A DNA stretch of 45,522 nucleotides from a virus, in the IMG/VR virus record IMGVR_UViG_3300025118_000033, positions 1 to 45,522 of that record. One strand, 5' to 3'. Positions 18,601 to 25,606 of the stretch are shown piece after piece. Below the pieces are notes generated by a model, which was given only the letters and a program-made list of their open reading frames with translations, ran no database searches and had not been told where the DNA came from. The translations under genes and the position numbers were made by a program. Position 1 is the first letter of the stretch, and the number at the start of each line of letters is the position of its first letter.

Positions 18601-21600
18601 CCCATTTAACTGCCATCGACTATTCATCAGGATCTGAGGGTGCTGGTGAATTACAAAATGATTATACAACAGTTAACAACTCTTTTACTGACAGTGGATT
18701 TTTAAGCTTGATACAGGCTTCTCCTTTTTATAATAGAAAACACACGATGGGAACAACTGGATCTGTTGTGGGAATTACTGGTATGGAAGCAATTGCTTCT
18801 AATGTTGGATCTCCTACATATCTATGGCTCGAAGAGGCCAGTGGTATTTGGGGCCCCATTTGCGCCCCTCCCTTAATTATGTCTACCTATTCTAATTCTG
18901 CCGGTTATGTTTCTGTATTCGGGGGTTCGGCCAAATTTGAAGCAGATAAATTTGCGGGCTATGTTGAGGACGGCGTTTTTATCTCGGCTTCTGCCACTCC
19001 GTTTTATGATAAATATGAACAATATAATCTTAATATGAGATTAAAAAACAAGGATATGTCGCTAATACCAGAATTTAGAATAGGAGATCATATCCAGAAA
19101 TATTTAACCGATTCAAATGGATTTGTTTCTGAAAATGCAGCATCGTTTTCGATTTTCGGTGCGGATTCTTCATTGGCGCCCCAAAATAGCTCAGAGGATA
19201 ATTTTTATCGCATTTATTCTTTCTCTGATTTTATGGAATATTTTGAAGTTTTTGATGAAGATCATAAAGAGTTCGGAGTTCCACAAACTTTGACCCTTTC
19301 TTGTAAAGCTTTGATGAAATTCATTCCTTACGACGGGTTTTATCCAGCAGAGAGAACTCTGGAGATTGCTCAGGCATTTTCTCAATCATACGGAGATCAT
19401 ATTTTAGGAAAAGTGCCCTTACACAGATCTAGAAGATCTTTGTACGCCCCATTGTTCTCCCCAGGAATTTTATTTAACACAATAAAATCGGGAGTTGCAG
19501 TGGATTATCCTGTTTTGAGTGCCGAAAACGCGGGGGTTTTCGATTTTAGACAAAGGGTGGTCGAAGCGACCGGCACGACCGGGGGCGGGGAATTTACAAA
19601 CTATACAGTTTCCAACACCGATTATTACGGTATTGGGACAATTTTCTCTCTTAATCCGGCCAAAACCGGCCGCTGGAATACAAGAATACCCTTTGAGGCA
19701 CTATTGGAGCCTGAAAGAATTTATAATATTAATTTCGTACCGATGGAACCACATCCAAGTTGTAGTGTAAATACTTTATATAGTGCATCATTGGGAGATA
19801 GCGCCCCAGCAAATAATAGATATAAATTAATGATTTCTAATTTCACCTCAGAAACTATCAATTTCTTTTTGAAAGATGGTTTAACGAAAATCTCTACTGA
19901 ATCCCGCGATGCCGATGCCGCTACTTTTAAGTATCCGACCAAAGTAGGATCTTATTATGGTTTGAGAATAAAAATGAGAAGAAGTCTTAATAAGGCAAGA
20001 GAATTTAATTATCCTTCGTGGGCTCCCTTTGAAACCCCTCAAGATCCAGACCCGCGCCTTGGTTCTGGATCGGAGGGCATTTATAGTGGTTCTGCCACCG
20101 GAGTATATGAGACAATGACAATGTATAGTCGACCCTCGGCATTTGGACCTCCTGTCCTCGCCGGAAGGGCCATTAATGGATATTCTGCCGCCGGGTTCGG
20201 AGGTGATTGGACCATTCAAGCGCCATGGAAAGATTCTACAAGCGGATATAATCCATCATTTACTCCTCCTTATTATAGTGGTGAGGCCTGGGCCGATATA
20301 ATTTTTCAAGCGACAACAGATACGATGACTTTAGACGATATTTTTGCAACAGCTTCGGTTAAATATTGGAGAATAGATCCGGGCGGACCCACCACGACCG
20401 CCACGGCCTCACTTTGGAACCCCGGATCCAATATAGATAGTTTCGCACTTGGCACATATCTGATGCAAGACAGTAACGCTAACGATAATTCTATGCAATT
20501 ATCTGCCTCTATAAACATTTTCAATAAAGAATATACAGAATCATCAGCGGCCCCGGTTTGGACAATTCAAACTAAATTTGAGACACCAATCTTAAACTTT
20601 AATGATAAAACGGAAAGGGGATTAAATTTTGATAATATAACACTTCCGGCCCCCGCTGGCTGCGGCCCCTTCGCTCCCCCCGGCGCCGGCGGTCCTCCTT
20701 GGGAGGGGTGGGGAGGACAAACTACCACCCCAATCGGAATGTGGCATCAATTTGGACTCGTTCCAGAAGAAAAAGAAGGCATTTATTTGGAAATTGGAGA
20801 CATTCCTAAAGACTGGTTAGACAATAGAGCAGTAGATAGCGATATATCTTCGTCTTATAATGCCAGTGCTTCTGCGGGCCCCCTTTTCCCACGGCTCGGC
20901 ACTCGCACTGGAAAAATGGAATCCTTGGCAGAGTTAGTAAATTTCGGAACTCAAAGTAAAAAATTAGGTCAACTGAAAGACTCCAAGACAGTTTACGAAG
21001 CAATTGTGGCAGTTCCATTTATAGAAAACCCGGTCAAAACACGCAGCAAGGTAAAAAATCCATCTATAGATATTCGTAATGATAAGAGGCTCTTCTTTGA
21101 GATCCCGGAAGGCATGATTAATTATTCTTTGAGAATTCTTGGTGAAGAATTAGATCTTTCTAGGGCTTTTGAGCTTCAAGCTAACGACTCAATTATTGAT
21201 ATGGTTGATAAGGTAAAAAATAAATATGTTTTTCCTCCTCAATTTGATTTTATAAGAAATTCAAAAGCGAAACCGGTGTCTATGTACATTTTTGAATTTG
21301 AGCACACATTTGATAAGAACGATCTATCATATATGTGGCAAAATCTTTCTCCAAAATTTGGAACAAAATTTAAAGAATCGTCAGCAACACTTTCTCATCC
21401 AATGATAAAGGGAGAGTTGTTGGAAGATTTAAAAGATAAAGTGCAATGGATGGTATTTAAAGTAAAACAGAGGGCCAATACTAATTATTATAGCAACGTC
21501 GTAGGAGGACCAACAGTAGAAGAGACTGAATTTGGTTATAATTGGCCATATGATTATTTTTCAATGGTTGAATTTGCTAAAATTGATGCAACCGTTGATT

Positions 21601-21788
21601 TTGGTAAAACACTAGATGAACCAATGGAAACACTTTTAACTGCATCACAAGTTCCGCTGCCACCTACTTATGGAGATGCCATGTCTTATACAAATACCAG
21701 AACATCGAAAGAGAATAGAGACTCAGAAACTGATGTTGAGTCGAGAGTGCAGGCAGATGTGAAAAAGAAAATAAGGGATATTGATTAA
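12678..21788 (+). CDS. giant baseplate/tail protein with LamG-like domains (3036 aa)
   Basis: This is the longest gene here. I choose the ATG at 12678, which overlaps the previous stop as ATGA, over an upstream ATG at 12654. Residues about 190-365 form a laminin-G/concanavalin-like domain (GITIEFWFKK, FGHYAFRIYNSG, VTDFYVNGEP, SGSIDEFRFWKETRT). A second LamG-like segment spans about 670-870 (FTLEIDIIFPKK, KKWHFTAKV, RLYMGSHRTNFTGSLIHQ). The centre is long, aromatic and Ser/Tyr-rich. A Pro/Gly-rich linker lies near residue 2660, and the last 300 residues are helical. It takes the place of gp7 and following wedge genes in T4 order. Surface sugar binding is plausible from the LamG folds but unproven. 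Confidence 0.82.
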   Translation: MTIKNLFDGDIPYKVLSEDPADIRKDAESLDNINATFKNYNRFIPQVDFGIPENFARYGSAEKYYEDAITRIYGYYPYDGSSKEKQIFLNKSTYIDLWMLDNKYPRTNGYALFSANGWGSVTTSPIASTAFYGEPSTQEYIYFEGGPHTASGGMIGKPLQKTFDDSNIYDEDIYDDVGYAGKGTRESNLKTNFDNGITIEFWFKKEDFTNSNTEKEVIFDLWNNITSSATSYGRVLLQVTGTAGSSPFTLSVQSGTAGFTEQPFGSTLTTASFESFGHYAFRIYNSGSSLVTDFYVNGEPTETALTGNLNEIDGALNAQIGALTSPAFSGSGEFADRGWGKLSGSIDEFRFWKETRTSEDIGRYWFTQVYGGTNTDISNAALGVYYKFNEGITGDSSIDSTALDYSGRISNGTWTGYTSDSRTTASAIVEAGAAVTEFLDPIIHSTNPLVQAVLTEMKNSGSVHDFQNNAQIYNSIPTWIIEADDEEGGTLKNLAQIMSSYFDTLHLQIEQLPRLKDITYVSGTNEENVFADELLEGSGFVAPEIFADASVLNQIFSRNETEHFEEELYKTKNLIYKNIYNNLLYIYKSKGTEKSFRNLIRCYGVDNELIKLNLYTNNLSYEIENKLRFDTAKERYADFYSPSNFGATVYQQTASGDSNSISFISASSADLEKYTSFTLEIDIIFPKKRDPSREDYFLTSFNTSSLFGFHSADPTTPTDFTWPGTDYDLSVYAVRPDDNDNQKDAYFLLTSSFFGIELQTDTYADVYENKKWHFTAKVIPEKTHCNLASGTLDTTYRVEFAGINTDIDIVREEFVLTSSISDDSYLTIPKRLYMGSHRTNFTGSLIHQTDIKASFYRYWMKYLGDSEIKSHAIDIQNTGIANPAENAYNFVTSLTGTYIPNKKMLALSWNWNQISSSDASGQYLVKDLSSGSAELTSEYRWIGETVGRIHPGKGDFYNADDSSVINVEYIPIGRSLDPEILNPAYDLVKILTPAEDNAFTRQRRPVNFYYSIEKSMYQTISENMMQYLSSVVDFSNLFGQPVDRYRTSYKNLDKLRNLFFEGIENEPDIERYIEYYKWVDSSLSEMLKELIPASSNISDGIRTIVESHVLERNQYRYKLAELGTPAYMDDLTATIESVALLVEWKFGTPTLPSSPPPTNEHCYWWKYRADRTNPEITSGDAAVDADRNMILSASISALTRTQSRPVKFLMNLEPALRGGLTSNNNNIITNVKSSIQFGNSAGIIIAESEVKEFKDCQDVFKPNLKQKFSFEAENRDDKEGYATGEGDLLVPFIAVSSSVITGYNKEINTNFKPGFGVTNLHIDSYENYEVPMQGPFTEKWVGGNQHRHVPLNQGTDSRTNRPEAWALTFPTSPVSMKFVYQPPTIPRAVFYRDLIAKRPVNIKNIKDNTTTGELGNYSKDYEIVQTCGRTTNNSAFIKAGGFEVVNIPSPYVAGMDDYAKPQRGRSAWVFVNRFSSPGSPDTAGDSNGGPALDPEAAEYSPYNNINYRNTTVRDPYRLLLASHVNQFGYYSDVFGIGNGPSVVNSLNYAGTASIYQVNRNPVRQMKDSGSTSLTASVYDNFYVQHPIPRTDMQYAWITASALSYDTFGYLPYSGEVSSSSGPISLVTFSSASDYVSIYYQQNYFGPTASINIHLFGFDKNSLPVLGTGGSYSFTSSYYIPTVYNWLNYNVYEPLEYSSSFIGYRPSVANISDYVNSALIPDGFTNQDAFDYDAGPAALLNAILLKRNGPYQHPSWKQIRGNEHPLVRYWNSHGKTAYNLPGGTLYSDPFGNVKMPENGAFKILKDPAVISKYKPLGHGLKIAKIQESEGYPPFYTLETSKLRSSYGNMLTYFANKEISKDNYLTEDGSRLPYVGIFEMYSENALNDNISPVREFGYLSYSEQVYPSSINCYSKENRERVGYQNTFWKDSRLERTTLGESKFGGDNSQGTLYPDSSASSSQSSWALDARDNFSTSPHLTAIDYSSGSEGAGELQNDYTTVNNSFTDSGFLSLIQASPFYNRKHTMGTTGSVVGITGMEAIASNVGSPTYLWLEEASGIWGPICAPPLIMSTYSNSAGYVSVFGGSAKFEADKFAGYVEDGVFISASATPFYDKYEQYNLNMRLKNKDMSLIPEFRIGDHIQKYLTDSNGFVSENAASFSIFGADSSLAPQNSSEDNFYRIYSFSDFMEYFEVFDEDHKEFGVPQTLTLSCKALMKFIPYDGFYPAERTLEIAQAFSQSYGDHILGKVPLHRSRRSLYAPLFSPGILFNTIKSGVAVDYPVLSAENAGVFDFRQRVVEATGTTGGGEFTNYTVSNTDYYGIGTIFSLNPAKTGRWNTRIPFEALLEPERIYNINFVPMEPHPSCSVNTLYSASLGDSAPANNRYKLMISNFTSETINFFLKDGLTKISTESRDADAATFKYPTKVGSYYGLRIKMRRSLNKAREFNYPSWAPFETPQDPDPRLGSGSEGIYSGSATGVYETMTMYSRPSAFGPPVLAGRAINGYSAAGFGGDWTIQAPWKDSTSGYNPSFTPPYYSGEAWADIIFQATTDTMTLDDIFATASVKYWRIDPGGPTTTATASLWNPGSNIDSFALGTYLMQDSNANDNSMQLSASINIFNKEYTESSAAPVWTIQTKFETPILNFNDKTERGLNFDNITLPAPAGCGPFAPPGAGGPPWEGWGGQTTTPIGMWHQFGLVPEEKEGIYLEIGDIPKDWLDNRAVDSDISSSYNASASAGPLFPRLGTRTGKMESLAELVNFGTQSKKLGQLKDSKTVYEAIVAVPFIENPVKTRSKVKNPSIDIRNDKRLFFEIPEGMINYSLRILGEELDLSRAFELQANDSIIDMVDKVKNKYVFPPQFDFIRNSKAKPVSMYIFEFEHTFDKNDLSYMWQNLSPKFGTKFKESSATLSHPMIKGELLEDLKDKVQWMVFKVKQRANTNYYSNVVGGPTVEETEFGYNWPYDYFSMVEFAKIDATVDFGKTLDEPMETLLTASQVPLPPTYGDAMSYTNTRTSKENRDSETDVESRVQADVKKKIRDID

Positions 21789-22837
21789 TGCGCTTTATGG
21801 ATAAAAAAGAAGAAGTCCTCGATATAGAGCTTACTGATTACGGAAAATATTTACTTTCTCAGGGAAAGTTTAAGCCGGCCTATTATGCCTTTTATGATGA
21901 TAATATTCTATATGATGGAGAATTCGCCGGGATTGTGGAAAGTCAGAGTGCAATCGGCAATAGAATAAGAAATGAAACCCCGCAATTACAAGTTCAATCC
22001 AAATTTTTAGAAAACAATCAAAAAAGTATGGAAATTGACCTTGGCGGCGTTACTCAATTGGTTTCTATTTTATCTAAAGATAGGTATGTTTTAAATAAAA
22101 TTTTAGGAACTTCGGAAATTGGTAATCAAAATGCGCCTGCTATATCGCTCAAAGTTTTACAAGGCGAGATCACAGGCACCATAGAAAGGGTCTATCAGCC
22201 GCCAACTTTGAATCCGCTTAAAAAGCCAAATTTGCTTCCAATTCCTCAAATAAACATGGATTTAACTTTTGAAATTAAAGTAGCTACGTTGGATGCTGCC
22301 GAGACAGAGAGTCCATCTCCGGCATCCTATCTTCCCACATCAGAACGATTGACTGATTTTATGGATAAAGAGCTTTTTAGCAGGCCCGCAGCAGATGGTT
22401 CTTATTTAAAGGTAAAAAGTGATTATTTATTGTTTGATTTGGATGAAAAAAATACTAATTTTCTTAGGGAAAACTTCGAAGTGGAAGTATACAAGATTGA
22501 TAATGAATCTTCGGCAGAAGAGAGGTTAATCCCATTGACTTTTATGCGAGATGTTACACCTCAAATGAAAAATGGAATTTTATTGGATGTAGATGATTTT
22601 GACGGAACATCCTATGCATCTGTCTTTCCGTCTGTTGATAATGTAGAATATTATTTTGATATTTTCGTTGATGAAGAAATAGATCGACGGTTAATTTTAA
22701 ATGCAATTTCTCTCTTGAAGTCAAAGGGTCTTTATACTGATGAAGAATTTATGTCGGATGATATTTTTGCTAAGTTAGAAGTGGCAGACATCTATGGTAA
22801 GGTTGTTGATGATAGTGATATAATAAAGTGTGATTAA
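21788..22837 (+). CDS. virion protein with LTD-G N-terminal module
   Basis: The 349-residue protein starts MRFMDKKEEVLDIELTDYG. The pattern LD..LTD.G...L..G followed by FYDDNILYD recurs at the N-terminus of the 320-residue protein at 28987-29949, so the two share an N-terminal module. That match supports the ATG at 21788 over the one at 21797. The rest is mixed, with an acidic C-terminus (DEEFMSDDIFAKLEV). The start overlaps the stop of the 3036-residue gene (TAATG), which places it in the baseplate/tail operon. Function is unknown beyond a probable structural role. Confidence 0.75.
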   Translation: MRFMDKKEEVLDIELTDYGKYLLSQGKFKPAYYAFYDDNILYDGEFAGIVESQSAIGNRIRNETPQLQVQSKFLENNQKSMEIDLGGVTQLVSILSKDRYVLNKILGTSEIGNQNAPAISLKVLQGEITGTIERVYQPPTLNPLKKPNLLPIPQINMDLTFEIKVATLDAAETESPSPASYLPTSERLTDFMDKELFSRPAADGSYLKVKSDYLLFDLDEKNTNFLRENFEVEVYKIDNESSAEERLIPLTFMRDVTPQMKNGILLDVDDFDGTSYASVFPSVDNVEYYFDIFVDEEIDRRLILNAISLLKSKGLYTDEEFMSDDIFAKLEVADIYGKVVDDSDIIKCD

Positions 22838-22861
22838 TTATGATTAAAGGTAGAATAAATT

Positions 22862-24754
22862 ATGGCGCCCAAATTTGAATTAGCAAGAAGAGGATTTTCT
22901 AGGGCCCGCCCAAACAGCAAGAAAAGAAAAGTAAGATCTTTTCCGAATATGCTTTTTGAAAATGTGACAATATCAAATTCTAATTCATCGGAAACTCTGA
23001 AACTGAATGTCGAGATCTCTTTAGTGTCTCAATCAGACTCATCAGGATCTCCTCTTTTTGATCTTTCAAATAACACTTCGATAAACATGAAAATCATACA
23101 GTGTACCGATAAAAAAACCAGTGAAGCCCTTAAATTCCTTTCTCAATACCGAGATAAAACTTTATTTTTACAAACCATGGAAGACGCTCGAAATAGTAAT
23201 AAAATAAAGGTCGTTACTTTAACTCCTCGGGAACCGCTTCGAACAACAAAGGGGAAAATGAACCCAAAAATAAGAGTAACAAATACCAAAAACTTAGCAA
23301 AAAGAAAATATTTTTACCCACTCAACACTAGTTTTGAAAACAAGGGATCTGCATCTCCAGAATATCTTACGATTTTTGCTTTTATGTATAATTCGGTGGA
23401 TTCCGGAATTGAAGAAACAATAATAGGCAATTCCATTGAGGGAATTTATTATCAAAGTGTTATACAAGATAAAAAATTACAAAATAATGTCAATATCGCT
23501 GATTTAAGAGAATTTAATTTTGAGGAACTATTAGATTTTGAGATTTTGGGTGATTCGCCCACGACAAAAGAAGACTACTTCTCAGAAATTTTTCAAACCA
23601 TTGATCAGGCGGGGTTTATTAAGTTTATGTTTTTCTGGGATAAGGAACAATTTATTATAGAAAAAAGCTTATATGGAAATATGTTAAGCCAAGGAACGAA
23701 TTTAAAAGCTCGACAAAAAATGTTAAATTATTCGAAAATTTCAAACCTTTCAATCTTTCGAAGGAGAATTAAAAAGACTTTGGGTTTTGAAAAACAAATT
23801 TCTTCTTTTGATTTGGAACAGGTGGAGAAGGTAATTGTAAGCAGCGCAGATGATGACGCTGGTAATTTGATGCAAAACACCACTTTTAATTTTGAGGATT
23901 CAAAAACAGCCGAAATAAAAGAGTCTCTTGAAATAAAAAATGTTAATTATAGATCTTTTTTCGTCAATGACTATGGTTTGAGCAAGTTTAATTTTGGCAA
24001 GTATCAATATGGCATATCAATAAGAGTTGAGGACGGAATTTTAAAATATTTAGTTAATTCTTTGATGACTCTTAACAAAAATATTACAACTTTAGAAAAA
24101 TATTATACAAATTCTTCATCTCCCATGGTTAGCACTCCTTCTATTGAGAAGACGGTGGATGATTTATTGAGTATCCTCTCTTGTATGAAGAAAATAAACA
24201 GGAGAAGATTGGCGAGCTTAAGGCAGGATTTCAAACAAAATATTTTAAGCCAAGATGGAGCGGCAAGATTTCTGGATCTTAATATGAAATTGGCAAGCAA
24301 AATAGAGTCTGCAATTGGCAAGAGCTATAAAACATCGATTTCAAATAAGGGAAAATCAAAAGTTAAAAATGAATTAACGTCTGATTTATTTATTCTGGGA
24401 GATGAAAAATATTTTAACAACTATATCGACATACAAAATATTAATGACATTGTTTATAATTATTTAGGCATCGAGGATGATCTATCTGTGGGAGCTTCTG
24501 GCTTTTCTGTAGAAAATATTAAAAATCGATTTTTTGATGAATTCACAAAACTAATTGTATATGATGATAATATGGGGAATATAAATTTCTCTGAAATAGG
24601 AAAACAAATTTACGAGGATAATATATTCAGTAGCAAACAGTCAGATATTCGATCTAGTTTATTTGATTTTAGAGAATCTTATTATTCTTATTTGATTTTA
24701 GAGAATCTTATTATTCTTATTTATCTCCTGCTCAAATTTCAGATGAGGAAATAG
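22862..24754 (+). CDS. large virion protein, N-terminal part (frame broken)
   Basis: The ATG at 22862 (MAPKFELARRGFSRARPNSK) is preceded by AAAGG. The first 30 residues are basic; the rest is mixed alpha/beta without a recognised domain. At 24661 an exact 29-bp duplication shifts the frame, so the last 20 or so residues (LILENLIILIYLLLKF) are an artefact that mimics a membrane segment. Removing one copy continues as YYSYLSPAQISDEEIDN and joins the frame that ends at 25596, giving one 901-residue protein. Position among tail genes suggests a structural role. Confidence 0.7.
   Translation: MAPKFELARRGFSRARPNSKKRKVRSFPNMLFENVTISNSNSSETLKLNVEISLVSQSDSSGSPLFDLSNNTSINMKIIQCTDKKTSEALKFLSQYRDKTLFLQTMEDARNSNKIKVVTLTPREPLRTTKGKMNPKIRVTNTKNLAKRKYFYPLNTSFENKGSASPEYLTIFAFMYNSVDSGIEETIIGNSIEGIYYQSVIQDKKLQNNVNIADLREFNFEELLDFEILGDSPTTKEDYFSEIFQTIDQAGFIKFMFFWDKEQFIIEKSLYGNMLSQGTNLKARQKMLNYSKISNLSIFRRRIKKTLGFEKQISSFDLEQVEKVIVSSADDDAGNLMQNTTFNFEDSKTAEIKESLEIKNVNYRSFFVNDYGLSKFNFGKYQYGISIRVEDGILKYLVNSLMTLNKNITTLEKYYTNSSSPMVSTPSIEKTVDDLLSILSCMKKINRRRLASLRQDFKQNILSQDGAARFLDLNMKLASKIESAIGKSYKTSISNKGKSKVKNELTSDLFILGDEKYFNNYIDIQNINDIVYNYLGIEDDLSVGASGFSVENIKNRFFDEFTKLIVYDDNMGNINFSEIGKQIYEDNIFSSKQSDIRSSLFDFRESYYSYLILENLIILIYLLLKFQMRK
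24661..24718 (+). repeat. exact 29-bp tandem duplication
   Basis: Bases 24661-24689 are repeated identically at 24690-24718, with two more matching bases before and four after. Twenty-nine is not a multiple of three. The duplication converts a continuous 901-codon frame into two overlapping pieces. Confidence 0.95.
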
Positions 24755-24837
24755 ACAACCTTTCCCGCACCAATTGGCAAAACGCCAAATATAATAATTT
24801 AGAATTTAAATCATTTAATTCACTATCAGATCCATCG

Positions 24838-25596
24838 ATGGGTGCGTCTTATTATTTACAAAATTTGGGAGTCTATATAGAAGATAGTGACGATACTTTT
24901 CTTATAAATCCACCAACAGCCGCCGATCAATCTTATATTCCTTCTGACAAGCTTTTTGGAACAACCGATAAAGTTGTGGCTGATGATTTGCATAAAAATA
25001 TAGATCTCAACAAGGCGACCAATGTTAAAGAGAGCATGCCATTGATGGCAGTCGCAAATTCACAGCCCGTGATAAACGGAATATCTAAATTTTATTATCA
25101 AAACGGCATCCAACAATTAAATCAAACTTCTTTTGATTTAGAAAATCCAAGAAATATGTTAGATACAAAAAGAAATATGAGCACGTTTGATGAAGAACTG
25201 ATGAATATTCCCAATCATATCCGGGCACTTTTTGGTTCAAAATCAACCATGGTGAGAAATCAGTGGGAAAATATGGAAATAGATTTTGCCGCTGATCCAA
25301 ATTCATTTAATATGATAAAGGAAAATTATACTAATCTAATTATAGTAGAGTGCCTAAAGGGATTTAGTTTAGATACCGACAAAAGAGAAGAAGTTAAGGC
25401 GCCCATTTTTTCAAGACTCAAGACAGAGGATATTGAGAATATTAGTTCAGGAGAGTATCTTTTTTGTCGAACAAGAAAATATCATGATTTAGCTTTTCAA
25501 ATCGGAGCGCAATCAGACAAGAATATAAAATCTGCATTTTATATTGATCAATATTTTATTATCAGTAACGGTACTTTTAGCTCATTTTTCATTTAG
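24838..25596 (+). CDS. large virion protein, C-terminal part of the gene starting at 22862
   Basis: This frame is open from the duplication at 24718 onward. The ATG at 24838 is simply the first methionine in it, has no ribosome site and is probably internal. The sequence is hydrophilic and mixed (SYYLQNLGVYIEDSDDTF, MLDTKRNMSTFDEELMNIPN). It gives the last 290 or so residues of the 901-residue protein. The following gene starts at 25607, 10 bases after the stop. Confidence 0.7.
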   Translation: MGASYYLQNLGVYIEDSDDTFLINPPTAADQSYIPSDKLFGTTDKVVADDLHKNIDLNKATNVKESMPLMAVANSQPVINGISKFYYQNGIQQLNQTSFDLENPRNMLDTKRNMSTFDEELMNIPNHIRALFGSKSTMVRNQWENMEIDFAADPNSFNMIKENYTNLIIVECLKGFSLDTDKREEVKAPIFSRLKTEDIENISSGEYLFCRTRKYHDLAFQIGAQSDKNIKSAFYIDQYFIISNGTFSSFFI

Positions 25597-25606
25597 GAAT
25601 AATTAC

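Noticed and set aside
24690-24754. C-terminal membrane helix of the protein starting at 22862
   Set aside because: The hydrophobic run is produced by out-of-frame reading after the 29-bp duplication, not by real coding sequence.
25544-25606. Upstream start giving a 21-residue longer 1094-aa protein
   Set aside because: It lies within the previous gene's coding region, lacks a ribosome site, and a well-placed ATG with AGGAAT exists at 25607.
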